The position numbers were made by a program, and so were the translations under genes. From positions 58,166-122,165 of the forward strand of contig JAWXUH010000004.1 of NCBI GenBank assembly GCA_044432745.1: a stretch of 64,000 nt of DNA. The letters are read 5' to 3'. Of the stretch, positions 25,096 to 34,852 are shown piece by piece; the stretch's first letter is position 1, and the number at the start of each line of letters is the position of its first letter. This stretch comes from CAKOSP01 sp044432745. Lineage in GTDB: Bacteria; Bacillota_I; Bacilli_A; RF39; UBA660. The notes under the pieces are model-generated. The model saw only the letters and a list, made by a program, of their open reading frames with translations. It was not told the origin of the DNA and ran no database searches.

Positions 25096-26718
25096 ATGAA
25101 TTATAAAGTATTATATAGAAAATACAGACCGGATGATTTTGATAATTTAGTAGGTCAAGATAATATAATAAAAATATTAACAAATAGTATTATAAACAAT
25201 AAGTTATCTCATGCATATATTTTTTCAGGTCCTAGAGGTACAGGTAAGACTAGTAGCGCAAAAATATTTGCTAAAAATATCAATTGTTTAGAGTCTAAAA
25301 ATGGTATGGCTTGTGGTGAATGTATTAATTGTAAGAGTATAGAAAATACAAGTGATATTATAGAAATTGATGCAGCATCTAATAATGGTGTTAACGAAAT
25401 AAGAGAAATAACTAATAATATAAAATTAGTACCAAGCAATTTAAAATACAAAGTTTACATAATAGATGAAGTTCATATGTTAAGTAATAGTGCTTTTAAT
25501 GCTCTTCTTCTTACGTTAGAGGAACCTCCAGCACATGTTAAATTTATTTTGGCAACAACTAATATAGAAAATGTTCCTATTACGATATTATCTAGATGTC
25601 AAAGGTTTGATTTTAAGAAAATTGATACTAAAGTTATTGTAGATCGTCTTGAATCAATATGTAATTTAGAAAATATAAATATTACTAAAGAAGCTCTAGT
25701 AGAAATAGCAAAAATATCTGATGGAGGATTACGTGATTCCCTTAGTTTATTAGATCAATTGTCAAAAGAAAATGAAATGATAACTGAAGATGTAGTAGCT
25801 AATTATACAGGAAGCGTTTCATTTAAAGTTATAGAAAACCTTTTTGAATCACTTGATAATTCAGATTTTATAAACTTTGAAAAGATAATGAGAGAATTAG
25901 ATGATTGTTCAATAGATTATAAATTATTAATTAAGAATTTTATTAGTTATTTATCAGAGGTGATAAGAAATGTACTTATCAACAACAAAACAACGAGATT
26001 AGAAATTAATGAAATTAAAGCTCTTGCAATAGAATTAACCGATTTTCAAAGTAAAATCAATGTAAATGTTGATGTTTACTCAATGATGAGAATAATTTTG
26101 TTTAGTTATTTTAGTAAAGAAACGAATGTTACTAACAATAAAATTGATGAAATTAAAGTTAACCATGAAGAAGAAATAGAAGTAATTGTTAAGGAAGAAG
26201 TTAAACAAAAAGAAATTAATGTAGAATCAGAAAAAATAATAGTTAAAGAAAATTATAAATTTGAAAATGATGATATTAATGTAAATTCTTATAATTTTGC
26301 TCTTGCTGATATTAGAATTAACAATTGTTTTGCAGAAGCTAAACTTGATATAAAACAAAAAAATATTATTATTTGGAATGATTATCTTAATAATATAGAT
26401 ATATCTCTTAAAGGTTTATTGACAGACTCCGAAGTAGCAATGAGTTCTGATAGTATACTTACTATAAGTGTAGAAAGAGAAAATGATTACGATGATATAT
26501 TAAAACTTTCAGATAAGATTGTACTTAATTATAATAGATTTACATTTGGAGAAACTAAAATAGTATTTATAACTAAAAAAAGATGGTTAGAACTTGTAAA
26601 TATATATAAAAAAGATAAAGAAAGTGGTATAATATATACTGTAAAAGATGAAAATGAATTTTTAGATGATGTAGATATAGATGATATATTCGATCATTCT
26701 AAAATAGAAGAAAGGTAA
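25096..26718 (+). CDS. dnaX: DNA polymerase III subunit gamma/tau
   Basis: A 540-residue clamp-loader ATPase. Walker A is GPRGTGKTSSAKIFAKNINC near residue 43. A four-cysteine zinc site (CGECINC) follows, and Walker B is IIDEVHMLS. Domain III continues to about 350 and then a charged linker and tau-like C-terminus. It drives opening of the beta clamp encoded by dnaN and binds the replicative polymerase. ACAGGAGG precedes the ATG. The dnaX-ybaB-recR order is conserved. Confidence 0.96.
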   Translation: MNYKVLYRKYRPDDFDNLVGQDNIIKILTNSIINNKLSHAYIFSGPRGTGKTSSAKIFAKNINCLESKNGMACGECINCKSIENTSDIIEIDAASNNGVNEIREITNNIKLVPSNLKYKVYIIDEVHMLSNSAFNALLLTLEEPPAHVKFILATTNIENVPITILSRCQRFDFKKIDTKVIVDRLESICNLENINITKEALVEIAKISDGGLRDSLSLLDQLSKENEMITEDVVANYTGSVSFKVIENLFESLDNSDFINFEKIMRELDDCSIDYKLLIKNFISYLSEVIRNVLINNKTTRLEINEIKALAIELTDFQSKINVNVDVYSMMRIILFSYFSKETNVTNNKIDEIKVNHEEEIEVIVKEEVKQKEINVESEKIIVKENYKFENDDINVNSYNFALADIRINNCFAEAKLDIKQKNIIIWNDYLNNIDISLKGLLTDSEVAMSSDSILTISVERENDYDDILKLSDKIVLNYNRFTFGETKIVFITKKRWLELVNIYKKDKESGIIYTVKDENEFLDDVDIDDIFDHSKIEER

Positions 26719-26726
26719 AATAAAAA

Positions 26727-27020
26727 ATGAATATGCAAAAAATGATGCAAGAAGCACAAAAATTACAAAGAGATATGGAAAAAAAACAAGCAGAAATAGA
26801 ATCTACTGAATTTACTGGTACAAGTGAATTTTGTGATTTAGTTATAATGGGTGACCATAAAATTAAATCAATAAATTTTAAAATTGAATCGCTTGATAGT
26901 GATGATATGGAAGCTTTAGAAGATATGATTAAAATAGCTTACAATGAAGCTTCAAAAAAATTAGAATCAACTTCTGAACAAAAATTGGGAGCTCTTAGTA
27001 AAATGGGTGGCTTATTTTAA
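26727..27020 (+). CDS. ybaB: YbaB/EbfC family nucleoid-associated protein
   Basis: A 97-residue protein starting MNMQKMMQEAQKLQRDMEKK, a long amphipathic helix, followed by the small beta-sheet core and a C-terminal helix ending LGALSKMGGLF. This is the YbaB/EbfC fold, a DNA-binding homodimer. It lies between dnaX and recR, the usual place. Its stop overlaps the recR ATG (TAATG). Confidence 0.93.
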   Translation: MNMQKMMQEAQKLQRDMEKKQAEIESTEFTGTSEFCDLVIMGDHKIKSINFKIESLDSDDMEALEDMIKIAYNEASKKLESTSEQKLGALSKMGGLF

Positions 27021-27622
27021 TGATTTATCCTGAAGTATTACAGAAACTGATAAATTATTTAAAAAAATTACCTGGTATAGGGGAAAAAAGTGCGGAGAGA
27101 TTAGCTCTTAGTATTTTGGATTTTGAAAGTGATGATATAGAAGGTTTTTCTGAAATACTATTAATGGTAGATACTGATATGAAAAAATGCAGTATTTGTG
27201 GACATATTACAGATAATGAAATTTGTAGTATATGCGATAATTCTAGAAGAGATAAAAATTTGATATGTATTATTGAAGATTATAAAAGCGTGTTTGCTTT
27301 CGAAAAGGCTGGTAACTATAATGGAGTTTATCATGTATTAGGTGGATTAATTAGTCCTGTAAATAATATTTCTCCTGATAAGTTATCTTTTGAAAAACTT
27401 AAACAAAGAATAAATAGTTTAGAAAATCCAGAAATTATTATTGCATTGAAATCTTCTATAGAAGGAGAAACAACTACATTATATATAAAGAAAATTTTTG
27501 AAAATAGCCCTGTTGTAATTTCTAGATTATCTTATGGTATTCCTATAGGATCAGATTTAGATTATTTAGATGTCGCAACATTGGATAGAGCGCTTGAAGA
27601 CAGAAAAAAAATATCGGAATAA
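27020..27622 (+). CDS. recR: Recombination protein RecR
   Basis: A 200-residue RecR. An N-terminal helix-hairpin-helix (LPGIGEKSAERLALSIL) is followed by a four-cysteine zinc finger (CSICGHITDNEICSIC) and a Toprim domain with CIIEDYKSVFAFEKAG. It acts with RecF and RecO in gap repair. Length matches the family (about 198). Confidence 0.97.
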   Translation: MIYPEVLQKLINYLKKLPGIGEKSAERLALSILDFESDDIEGFSEILLMVDTDMKKCSICGHITDNEICSICDNSRRDKNLICIIEDYKSVFAFEKAGNYNGVYHVLGGLISPVNNISPDKLSFEKLKQRINSLENPEIIIALKSSIEGETTTLYIKKIFENSPVVISRLSYGIPIGSDLDYLDVATLDRALEDRKKISE

Positions 27623-27660
27623 TTACCAAAAAATATAATATATTTTTATGAGGGAATATT

Positions 27661-27849
27661 ATGAATAGAATAGCAATCGCAGTAATGAGGAAGTTCGTTC
27701 TTGCGTTTATTTTGTTGTATACATTGAATGTCTTACTTATTAATATAAATATATTTGTTCCAATTAATATATATACGTTGTTTGTATCAACTATTTTGGG
27801 ACCATTTGGAGCTTTTTCCTTAGTAATTATTTCGTATATGATTATATAG
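27661..27849 (+). CDS. bofA: BofA-family sigma-K processing inhibitor
   Basis: A 62-residue protein with two hydrophobic segments (about 10-30 and 35-60). The C-terminal pattern PINIYTLFVSTILGPFGAFS matches BofA (P-N-T ... LG-PG). BofA holds the SpoIVFB protease inactive in the outer forespore membrane until pro-sigma-K is to be processed. In B. subtilis bofA also follows recR. It is short compared with the usual 85-90 residues, lacking part of the N-terminus. GAGGGAATATT precedes the ATG. Confidence 0.75.
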   Translation: MNRIAIAVMRKFVLAFILLYTLNVLLININIFVPINIYTLFVSTILGPFGAFSLVIISYMII

Positions 27850-27856
27850 GAGTATT

Positions 27857-28717
27857 ATGAATAAAAAAATACAAATGTTAAGTAATTTATTTGATAATAA
27901 TAAATTATCTCATGCTGTTTTGATTGAAACTAACAATCAAAATTTTTGTATTGAGGAAATGTTTCCTTTAATTAAAAAAATGTCTTGTATTTCTAATTGT
28001 GAAAATAGCGAAGAGATTTGTTCTATATGCAGATCAATAGAAAATAAAGAAGGTATAAATTTTCATATAATAGAACCAGATGGAAAAAATATCAAGAAGG
28101 AACAATTAATTCATTTAATGGATCAATGTATAACAATACCGGTTTTATCTAAAAATCATGTATATATAATCAAGGGAGCAGAGTGCTTAAATTCTTCATC
28201 AGCAAATACAATGTTAAAGTTTGTAGAAGAACCTAATGATTCTTGTTATGGTTTTTTTATTACTAACAATAAAGAAAATATAATAAACACAATAAGAAGT
28301 AGATGTGAAATATATACTGTTAATTATGAAGAAGCTTCTCTGGAAGAAAAATTCAATATAACTAAAGAAGAATTTGAAGTGTATATTAAAGATATTAATT
28401 TATACTTAAAAGAGATATTGGATACTAAAGATATTATTGTAAACAAGGAGTTGTTAAATGAAAAATATAAAGATAGATATAATTTATCAACATTTTTTTC
28501 AATAATTCTAGATATTTTAGATAACTATATTAATGTTAGTTTTGAATCTGTTAATGGATTATATACTGATTTTAGTTATTTATCAGAGTTTTCAGTACAT
28601 AGTTTAATGTGCAGAAAAAAAATAATTATAAACATTTTAAACAATATAGGTTATAATTTAAACATAGATTTATTATTAGATAAATTTATTATTGAAATGA
28701 GTGAAATTGATGAATAA
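27857..28717 (+). CDS. holB: DNA polymerase III subunit delta'
   Basis: A 286-residue clamp-loader subunit. It shares the DnaX core (KNHVYIIKGAECLNSSSANT, then KFVEEPND) but lacks a Walker A motif near the N-terminus, as expected for delta'. Cysteines in CISNCENSEEICSICR form a possible zinc site. It completes the clamp loader with DnaX and delta. B. subtilis has holB in the same order before ricT. Confidence 0.9.
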   Translation: MNKKIQMLSNLFDNNKLSHAVLIETNNQNFCIEEMFPLIKKMSCISNCENSEEICSICRSIENKEGINFHIIEPDGKNIKKEQLIHLMDQCITIPVLSKNHVYIIKGAECLNSSSANTMLKFVEEPNDSCYGFFITNNKENIINTIRSRCEIYTVNYEEASLEEKFNITKEEFEVYIKDINLYLKEILDTKDIIVNKELLNEKYKDRYNLSTFFSIILDILDNYINVSFESVNGLYTDFSYLSEFSVHSLMCRKKIIINILNNIGYNLNIDLLLDKFIIEMSEIDE

Positions 28718-29489
28718 TATATATACCATTAAGTACAATGGCGATTTACAAACTGTATTAGTTTGTGAAGAAAAATTTAGTATAGGTGAAGAAATAGTTG
28801 TAAAGATTGAAAAAGCAAAACAACTTTGTACAGTTGAAAGAATTTGTCCTAAAGTAAAAGAGATTGAAAGTAATACACTTTTTATAAGAAAAGTTGAAAA
28901 AGAAGATAGAAGAAAAAATGAAAAAAACATTATAGATTGCAAAAGAGTTACGATAAATGCTAAGAAAATAGCCGAAGAACTTAAATTAAATATTGTTTTA
29001 ATATCTTCTTGTTATTCTTTGGATAGAAAACAATTATATATTGTATTTTCAGCTGATGCTCGTATAGATTTTAGAGAGTATGCAAAAAGGTTGGGACAAG
29101 TTAATAAAACAAGAGTAGAACTAAAACAAATAGGAGCAAGAGATAGATCTAAAATGTCATCTGGAATTGGTGCTTGCGGTCAAAAATTATGTTGTAGCAG
29201 ACATTTAAAGAATATGGATACTGTAACTATATTTATGGCAAAGAATCAAAATTTAGCTTTAAATCCTTCAAAAATAAATGGTTGTTGTGGAAGATTGAAA
29301 TGTTGTTTAGGATACGAAAATGATAATTATAAAGAAAATAGAGATACATTACCATCTGTAGGTGATAAGATAATTTATAATGAAAAGGAAGAAACAATTA
29401 GATCAATAGATATTTTAAGAAGAAAAATATATATATTTGTTGATAGAGTAAAGGTAGAGCTTGATGCAGATGAATATAATAAAGAATGA
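28710..29489 (+). CDS. ricT: PSP1-domain protein RicT (YaaT)
   Basis: A 259-residue PSP1-domain protein. The core holds IDFREYAKRLGQ, then two cysteine-rich blocks CGQKLCCSRHLKN and GCCGRLKCCLGYE that can bind an iron-sulfur cluster. In B. subtilis RicT with RicA and RicF assists RNase Y mRNA maturation and promotes Spo0A phosphorylation, so it links to competence and sporulation. Start ATG 28710 overlaps the holB stop (ATGAATAA); a GTG three codons upstream is less likely. Confidence 0.93.
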   Translation: MNNIYTIKYNGDLQTVLVCEEKFSIGEEIVVKIEKAKQLCTVERICPKVKEIESNTLFIRKVEKEDRRKNEKNIIDCKRVTINAKKIAEELKLNIVLISSCYSLDRKQLYIVFSADARIDFREYAKRLGQVNKTRVELKQIGARDRSKMSSGIGACGQKLCCSRHLKNMDTVTIFMAKNQNLALNPSKINGCCGRLKCCLGYENDNYKENRDTLPSVGDKIIYNEKEETIRSIDILRRKIYIFVDRVKVELDADEYNKE

Positions 29490-30174
29490 TTTATACGACT
29501 ATGAAAATAGATATATATATCAACATGAAAATTATTTTAAATTTTCATTAGATTCTATTTTATTAGCAGAATATATAGAACTTAAAAAAAATGCGGTGTT
29601 AATGGATTTATGTACTGGATTTGCACCAGTACCATTAATAGTTAGTACTGTTTATGAAAATAAAATTTATGGTGTAGAGATACAAGAAGATGTATCTAAT
29701 AGTGCAAAAATGTCTGTAGAATTAAATGGGTTGTCAGATCAAATCACGATCATTAATGATGATATATTAAATTTAGAAAAACATTTTGCTAAAAACTCTA
29801 TTGACGTTATAAGTTGTAATCCTCCTTTTTTTAAATTCTCAGAATGTTCTATAGTAAATGAAAGTGAATTTACAAAAATATCTAGACACGAAGTTCTTAT
29901 AAAGCTTGAAGAAATATTTAGAGAATCTTCAATGTTTTTAAAACATAATGGTAGCCTTTATATGGTACATAGACCTGAGAGAATTGATGAGATAATAATA
30001 CTTGCTAATAAATACAATATGAATGTAAAAGAGTTAGTAACGATTGTTACTGATGCGAAAGGTACTACAAAAACCATCTTAGTTAAATGTATGAAGAATT
30101 CAAAACAAGGTGTAAGAGTTAGAACTTTAAATGTAAATAATCGTAATACATATAAAGGTATATTTAAGGAGTAA
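29464..30174 (+). CDS. tRNA1(Val) adenine-N6-methyltransferase family protein
   Basis: A class I methyltransferase of about 236 residues. It carries LMDLCTGFAPVPLIV as SAM-binding motif I and the NPPFFKF catalytic motif near residue 121, as in TrmN6 and B. subtilis YabB. The segment HENYFKFSLDSILLAEY is the family's N-terminal signature. The substrate is probably A37 of a tRNA, by family. It overlaps ricT by 26 bases. ATG 29464 is chosen for its distance to AAGG; ATG 29470 is also possible. Confidence 0.85.
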   Translation: MQMNIIKNDLYDYENRYIYQHENYFKFSLDSILLAEYIELKKNAVLMDLCTGFAPVPLIVSTVYENKIYGVEIQEDVSNSAKMSVELNGLSDQITIINDDILNLEKHFAKNSIDVISCNPPFFKFSECSIVNESEFTKISRHEVLIKLEEIFRESSMFLKHNGSLYMVHRPERIDEIIILANKYNMNVKELVTIVTDAKGTTKTILVKCMKNSKQGVRVRTLNVNNRNTYKGIFKE

Positions 30175-30176
30175 AT

Positions 30177-30719
30177 ATGAAATTAATAATTGGTCTTGGT
30201 AATCCAGGAAAGAAATATGAAAATACTAGACATAACATTGGCTTTAAAATAATAGATAATTATTTAGATAATCCTTTATATAAAAATAAATTTAATGCAG
30301 ATTATGTAAAAATGAATTTGTATGGTAAAGATGTTATTTTTGTTAAGCCAAATACGTTTATGAACTTGTCTGGTGATAGTATTATAAAATTTGTAAAATA
30401 TTTTGATATAGATATAAATGATATATTAGTAATACAAGATGACCTTGATATGACTGTAGGAAAGTATAAATTAAAAAAATCAACATCTTCAGGTGGACAC
30501 AATGGTATAAAATCTATTGAATCTGTACTTAATAGTAAAGACTTTGCAAGATTAAAAATTGGAATTTTGAATGAATATAAAAACAATACAATAGATTTTG
30601 TGCTAAATAATTTTTCTTCAGAAGATATGGACACTATAAATGCTATTGATACTAGAAAAATTATAGATTTGTTTATCAAAGAAGATTTTGATAAGATTGT
30701 AAATGTTTATAAGGCGTAA
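30177..30719 (+). CDS. pth: Peptidyl-tRNA hydrolase
   Basis: A 180-residue Pth. Key motifs are GLGNPGKKYENTRHNIGF (catalytic His of TRHN), KPNTFMNLSG and the catalytic-site segment VIQDDLDM, then SSGGHNGIKSI. It recycles tRNA from aborted peptidyl-tRNA. pth-mfd-spoVT order as in B. subtilis. AAGGAGTAAAT precedes the ATG. Confidence 0.97.
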   Translation: MKLIIGLGNPGKKYENTRHNIGFKIIDNYLDNPLYKNKFNADYVKMNLYGKDVIFVKPNTFMNLSGDSIIKFVKYFDIDINDILVIQDDLDMTVGKYKLKKSTSSGGHNGIKSIESVLNSKDFARLKIGILNEYKNNTIDFVLNNFSSEDMDTINAIDTRKIIDLFIKEDFDKIVNVYKA

Positions 30720-30720
30720 T

Positions 30721-33700
30721 ATGAAAAATATATGTGATAAATTTGAATATATTAATGGAAATGTAATAGGTGGTCTAACTAATGAGTTAGCCGTTTTTTA
30801 CATGTTAAATTATTTTAAAAATAATGAAGATGATTTATTAATAGTATGTAATTCATTATATACGGCAACTAATTTATATAATAAATTTCAAACATATACA
30901 AATGATATTTTATTATTTCCTATGGATGATTTTTTAACTTCGGTTTTAGCTGTTAAATCTCCGGAACTTAAATTTACTAGATTAGAGACTTTAAAAAAAT
31001 TAGATTCTAAAAAGAAGAATATAGTAATAACAAACTTGATAGGATATTTAAAGTTTTTACCAAACAAAAAAGATAATAAAGATTTAGTTTTAAAAAAAGG
31101 TGATTTGATTAAAAGAGCATCATTTCTAGAAAAATTAGAGTTACTTGGTTATAATAGGGAATCAATGGTTACCTCTACATCTGAATATTCCGTAAGAGGT
31201 TTAATTATAGATGTATTTCCTATATATGATAACAATCCTGTTAGAATAGAATTTGACGGAGATGAAATAGAAAGTATAAGAAACTTTGATGAAGATACAC
31301 AAATTAGTAACACGGAAATAAATGAAATAACTTTATCTCCGGCTAATGAATTAGAGTCAATCGAAAACTCATCTATTTTTGATTATATAAAAGGTTCTAA
31401 CGTATTTTTTTTAGAAAAAGAACAAATAGATGCAAGTTATAAAAAATTATGTTTAGATGTACTTGAATACAAAGCTAAAAAAGACATCAAAGAAGATTTA
31501 ATGCATACATTTGAAGATCTATTACCAGAAAATTATTTTTACATTAACAATTTTGGTGCTCAATGTGATATGAACTATGATTCTAAAGAACTTAATAATT
31601 ATTTACAAAATTTTGAAAAATTAAAAAGTGATTATGACAATTGGACACGTTTAGGTTATGAAATTGTATTTTGTTTATCAACAGATAATCAGATTAAGAA
31701 AATAAAGGAACTTATACCTAATTGCAATATTGTTAGGAAGAAAATAAATCAAGGGTTTATATTTGATAAATTTATATTAATATCAGAATTTGATATAGAT
31801 AAAAAAGTAAGTGAAGCTAAATCTTATAAAGGTAATTTTAAATTTGGAAAAAAAATAAAAAGTTACGATTCTCTTGAAATAGGAGATTATGTAGTACATA
31901 TAGATAATGGAATAGGTATTTATAGTGGTATAAAAAAACTTAAGAAAAATGGAGTAGAAAAGGATTATCTTCAAATTGATTATTCTGGTCAAGATAAAGT
32001 ATACATACCAGCTCATAAAATCACATCTATTTATAAGTATAGTGATAAAGATGGATCTGTTCCAAAGATCACTAATTTAAATGGTACGAACTGGAATAAA
32101 ACTAGAAGTTATATACAAAGTAAAATTAAAGATATTTCAGCTGAGCTTATAACTTTATATAAGAAAAGGATGGAGATAAAAAGTCCTATTTATAAAGAGT
32201 ACAAAGAAGAGGAAAATTTATTTGATGCATCTTTTGATTATACATTAACTAGAAATCAAAAAAACAGCGTAGATGACATGATAACAGATTTAACTTCTAA
32301 TCATCCAATGGATAGGTTATTGTGTGGTGACGTTGGTTTTGGAAAAACAGAGGTTGCCTTTAGAGGTATATTCAATGCAGTTTTAAATAATTATCAAGTA
32401 ATGTATTTATGTCCAACTACAATATTATCAACTCAACAATATAATGTTGCTTTAAATAGATTTAAAGACTGGCCTATTGAGATAGGTTTATTAAACAGAT
32501 TTGTATCTACTAAAGAAGCTAAAAGAGTATTAGAAGCATTTAAACAAGGTAAAATAGATATATTATTTGGAACACATCGAATTCTTAGTGATGATGTTAT
32601 TGCAAAGAATTTAGGTTTATTAGTAGTTGATGAAGAACAAAGGTTTGGAGTAACTCACAAAGAGAAAATAAAGAAACTTAAAAATGATGTGAATGTACTT
32701 ACTTTAAGTGCAACACCTATACCTAGAACGCTTAAAATGGCATTATCTGGTATACGGGATATGTCAGTAATAGATACTCCACCAGTAAATAGATATCCTA
32801 TTCAGACTTACGTTCTTAATGAGGATGATTTAGTAATAAAAGATGCAGTATATAAAGAACTTTCAAGAGGTGGACAAATATTTATTTTATACAATAAAGT
32901 AGATTCTATATCTTCTATGACAGATAGAATCAGGAAACTTATTCCTGAGGCAAGAGTTAATTTTGCGCACGGTCAAATGAATAAAATAGAACTTGAAAAA
33001 ATAATGAATGAATTTATTAATTTCGAGTACGACATTTTGGTATGTACTACTATTATAGAAAGTGGAATAGATATCCCTAATGTAAATACATTACTTGTAT
33101 TTGATGCTGATAGATTTGGTTTATCACAGTTATATCAAATAAGAGGAAGAGTTGGAAGAAGTGATAAAATAGGATATGCATATTTATTTTACGAAGAAGG
33201 TAAGATATTAAATGACACAGCATCTAAAAGATTAAAAGCTATTAAAGACTTTACAGAGTTAGGTAGTGGATATAAAATTGCTATGAGAGATCTAGCTATA
33301 AGAGGTGCAGGTGATATATTCGGTGCTTCTCAAGCTGGTTTTATAGATTCTCTTGGAATAAATTTATATTTAAAAATGGTTGATACTGAGTTAAAAAGAC
33401 AAAGAGGAGAAGAAGTAGAGGAAGAAGATACTTCAGTAACGCTGATAGACGTTGATACACATATCAATGATGAATATGTAAGCGATGAAGATATTAAAAT
33501 AGAAATACATCAACTTATCAACACGGTAGATAGCGAAAATAAATTTAATGAAGTAGCGGAACATATTACAAATAGATTTGGTAAGATACCTGAAAACATG
33601 GTTATTTATATGTATGAACAGTGGTTTGAAAAGCTTGCTAAGAAACTTGAAGTAACAAATGTTATTAAAACAGATAGATTCATAGAAATAACTATTCCAC

Positions 33701-33903
33701 AAAATATTAGTAGATTTATTGAAGGTGATAAGTTATTAATTTCTGCATTTTCTATAAATTCGAAATTTAATATCAAATACATAAGTAAACAAATAAAAAT
33801 ATCTTTATTTTATAACGCAAGTAAAAATCATTTTTTAATAGATTATGTTAAATTATTTGATGAAATAATAATGAATAATTTAGATGTAAAAGAGCCAAAC
33901 TAA
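30721..33903 (+). CDS. mfd: Transcription-repair coupling factor
   Basis: A 1060-residue SF2 translocase. The UvrB-homology region lies in the first 400 residues and the RNA polymerase interaction domain near 400 (GDYVVHIDNGIGIYSGI). The translocase domain has GDVGFGKTEVAFRG (Walker A), DEEQRFGVTHKE and RGRVGRSDKIGYAY, and a TRCF C-terminal domain follows. It removes stalled RNA polymerase and recruits UvrA. Start ATG 30721 is chosen, with AAGG upstream, over an in-frame ATG inside pth. Shorter than B. subtilis Mfd (1177). Confidence 0.96.
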   Translation: MKNICDKFEYINGNVIGGLTNELAVFYMLNYFKNNEDDLLIVCNSLYTATNLYNKFQTYTNDILLFPMDDFLTSVLAVKSPELKFTRLETLKKLDSKKKNIVITNLIGYLKFLPNKKDNKDLVLKKGDLIKRASFLEKLELLGYNRESMVTSTSEYSVRGLIIDVFPIYDNNPVRIEFDGDEIESIRNFDEDTQISNTEINEITLSPANELESIENSSIFDYIKGSNVFFLEKEQIDASYKKLCLDVLEYKAKKDIKEDLMHTFEDLLPENYFYINNFGAQCDMNYDSKELNNYLQNFEKLKSDYDNWTRLGYEIVFCLSTDNQIKKIKELIPNCNIVRKKINQGFIFDKFILISEFDIDKKVSEAKSYKGNFKFGKKIKSYDSLEIGDYVVHIDNGIGIYSGIKKLKKNGVEKDYLQIDYSGQDKVYIPAHKITSIYKYSDKDGSVPKITNLNGTNWNKTRSYIQSKIKDISAELITLYKKRMEIKSPIYKEYKEEENLFDASFDYTLTRNQKNSVDDMITDLTSNHPMDRLLCGDVGFGKTEVAFRGIFNAVLNNYQVMYLCPTTILSTQQYNVALNRFKDWPIEIGLLNRFVSTKEAKRVLEAFKQGKIDILFGTHRILSDDVIAKNLGLLVVDEEQRFGVTHKEKIKKLKNDVNVLTLSATPIPRTLKMALSGIRDMSVIDTPPVNRYPIQTYVLNEDDLVIKDAVYKELSRGGQIFILYNKVDSISSMTDRIRKLIPEARVNFAHGQMNKIELEKIMNEFINFEYDILVCTTIIESGIDIPNVNTLLVFDADRFGLSQLYQIRGRVGRSDKIGYAYLFYEEGKILNDTASKRLKAIKDFTELGSGYKIAMRDLAIRGAGDIFGASQAGFIDSLGINLYLKMVDTELKRQRGEEVEEEDTSVTLIDVDTHINDEYVSDEDIKIEIHQLINTVDSENKFNEVAEHITNRFGKIPENMVIYMYEQWFEKLAKKLEVTNVIKTDRFIEITIPQNISRFIEGDKLLISAFSINSKFNIKYISKQIKISLFYNASKNHFLIDYVKLFDEIIMNNLDVKEPN

Positions 33904-33924
33904 TTACTGAAAGGCAGTGGTTAG

Positions 33925-34446
33925 TTGTTGAAAAATATTGGAGTTACACGAAGGATTGATGAATTAGGTAGAATTGTTATTCCAAAAGAAATAAGAAGAA
34001 TGTTATCTATTAGAGATGGTGAAACTTTAGAAATTATGGCTCAAGATGATTTGATTATATTAAAAAAATATAATTATATAAAAAATATAGCTGAACTTGG
34101 AGAACAAATATCAGATATATATAAATCTTTTGGTAGTAATGATATTTTAATTACCGATAGAGAGAAAGTTGTCATTTGTACTAACGATATAGATTTAATT
34201 AATAAACCCATTGATCCATTTTTAATGAATCTTATAGATAATAGAGAATGTTCAAATGATAATGTTAAATTATCATTTGGAGATATAGTTGTTGATATGT
34301 GTTATGTAGCTGTTCCTATAATAAATGATACAGATTGTATAGGTTTAGTTATTATTTTCAATAGTAGCAATGTTTTATTAGAAGAAGAAATTAAATTAGC
34401 AAAAATGATTGCAAAAATTCTAGCAGATAAAATAAATATTAGTTGA
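33925..34446 (+). CDS. spoVT: Stage V sporulation protein T
   Basis: A 173-residue regulator. The N-terminal AbrB-type swapped-hairpin domain reads VTRRIDELGRIVIPKEIRR. A C-terminal GAF-like domain follows (about 60-173). SpoVT modulates sigma-G-dependent forespore genes. It lies immediately after mfd, as in B. subtilis. The start is TTG: two adjacent TTG codons (33925 and 33928) precede the conserved region, no ATG or GTG is available, and AAAGGCAGTGG lies upstream. Confidence 0.92.
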   Translation: MLKNIGVTRRIDELGRIVIPKEIRRMLSIRDGETLEIMAQDDLIILKKYNYIKNIAELGEQISDIYKSFGSNDILITDREKVVICTNDIDLINKPIDPFLMNLIDNRECSNDNVKLSFGDIVVDMCYVAVPIINDTDCIGLVIIFNSSNVLLEEEIKLAKMIAKILADKINIS

Positions 34447-34471
34447 ATTATTATTTGATTTATATTATAAT
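34443..34471 (+). promoter_or_regulatory. Promoter of metG
   Basis: -35 TTGAAT (34443-34448), 17-base spacer, -10 TATAAT (34466-34471). The -35 overlaps the spoVT stop codon. Confidence 0.75.
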
Positions 34472-34479
34472 ATATTTGT

Positions 34480-34679
34480 TTAACAGGGAAGAAAATAAGT
34501 AAAAATTAAAAATTTTAGTAGAGAGTTAATGGTTGGTGAAAATTAATAAATTTGAATTTTGAATATGGTTTTTGGAGTTGAAAACGTGTTGCTACGTTAT
34601 GGCAAATAAAGAGCATGTCAATCATGAATTAAGGTGGTACCGCGGAATTTGTTTCGTCCTTAGTTTATGATTTTTTTTA
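34480..34679 (+). promoter_or_regulatory. T-box riboswitch controlling metG
   Basis: The T-box sequence AAGGTGGTACCGCGG is at 34631-34645; TGGT can pair with the ACCA end of uncharged tRNA. Upstream, AGAGAG and GGTTGGTG fit the stem I bulge and apical loop. An ATG at 34565-34567 in GAATATGG is the best specifier candidate and agrees with methionine. The terminator pairs ATCATGAATTAAGG (34621) with CCTTAGTTTATGAT (34658), followed by eight T. Uncharged tRNA-Met would favour the antiterminator. The remaining leader to 34852 has no gene; it holds the hairpin TAGCATT/AATGCTA (34814-34830). Confidence 0.88.
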
Positions 34680-34852
34680 TGAAGGTAAATGTAAGTGGTA
34701 TTAAAAAACTAGTGTAAGGAAACAAATGTTATTAAAAAATATGTATCTTACAGTTTTTATATATATACGAAATATTTAGTAGAAAAAGACATAGTATTAG
34801 AAAAAAGAGTGGGTAGCATTGTGAATGCTAGTAGAAGGGAAAATAATAAATA

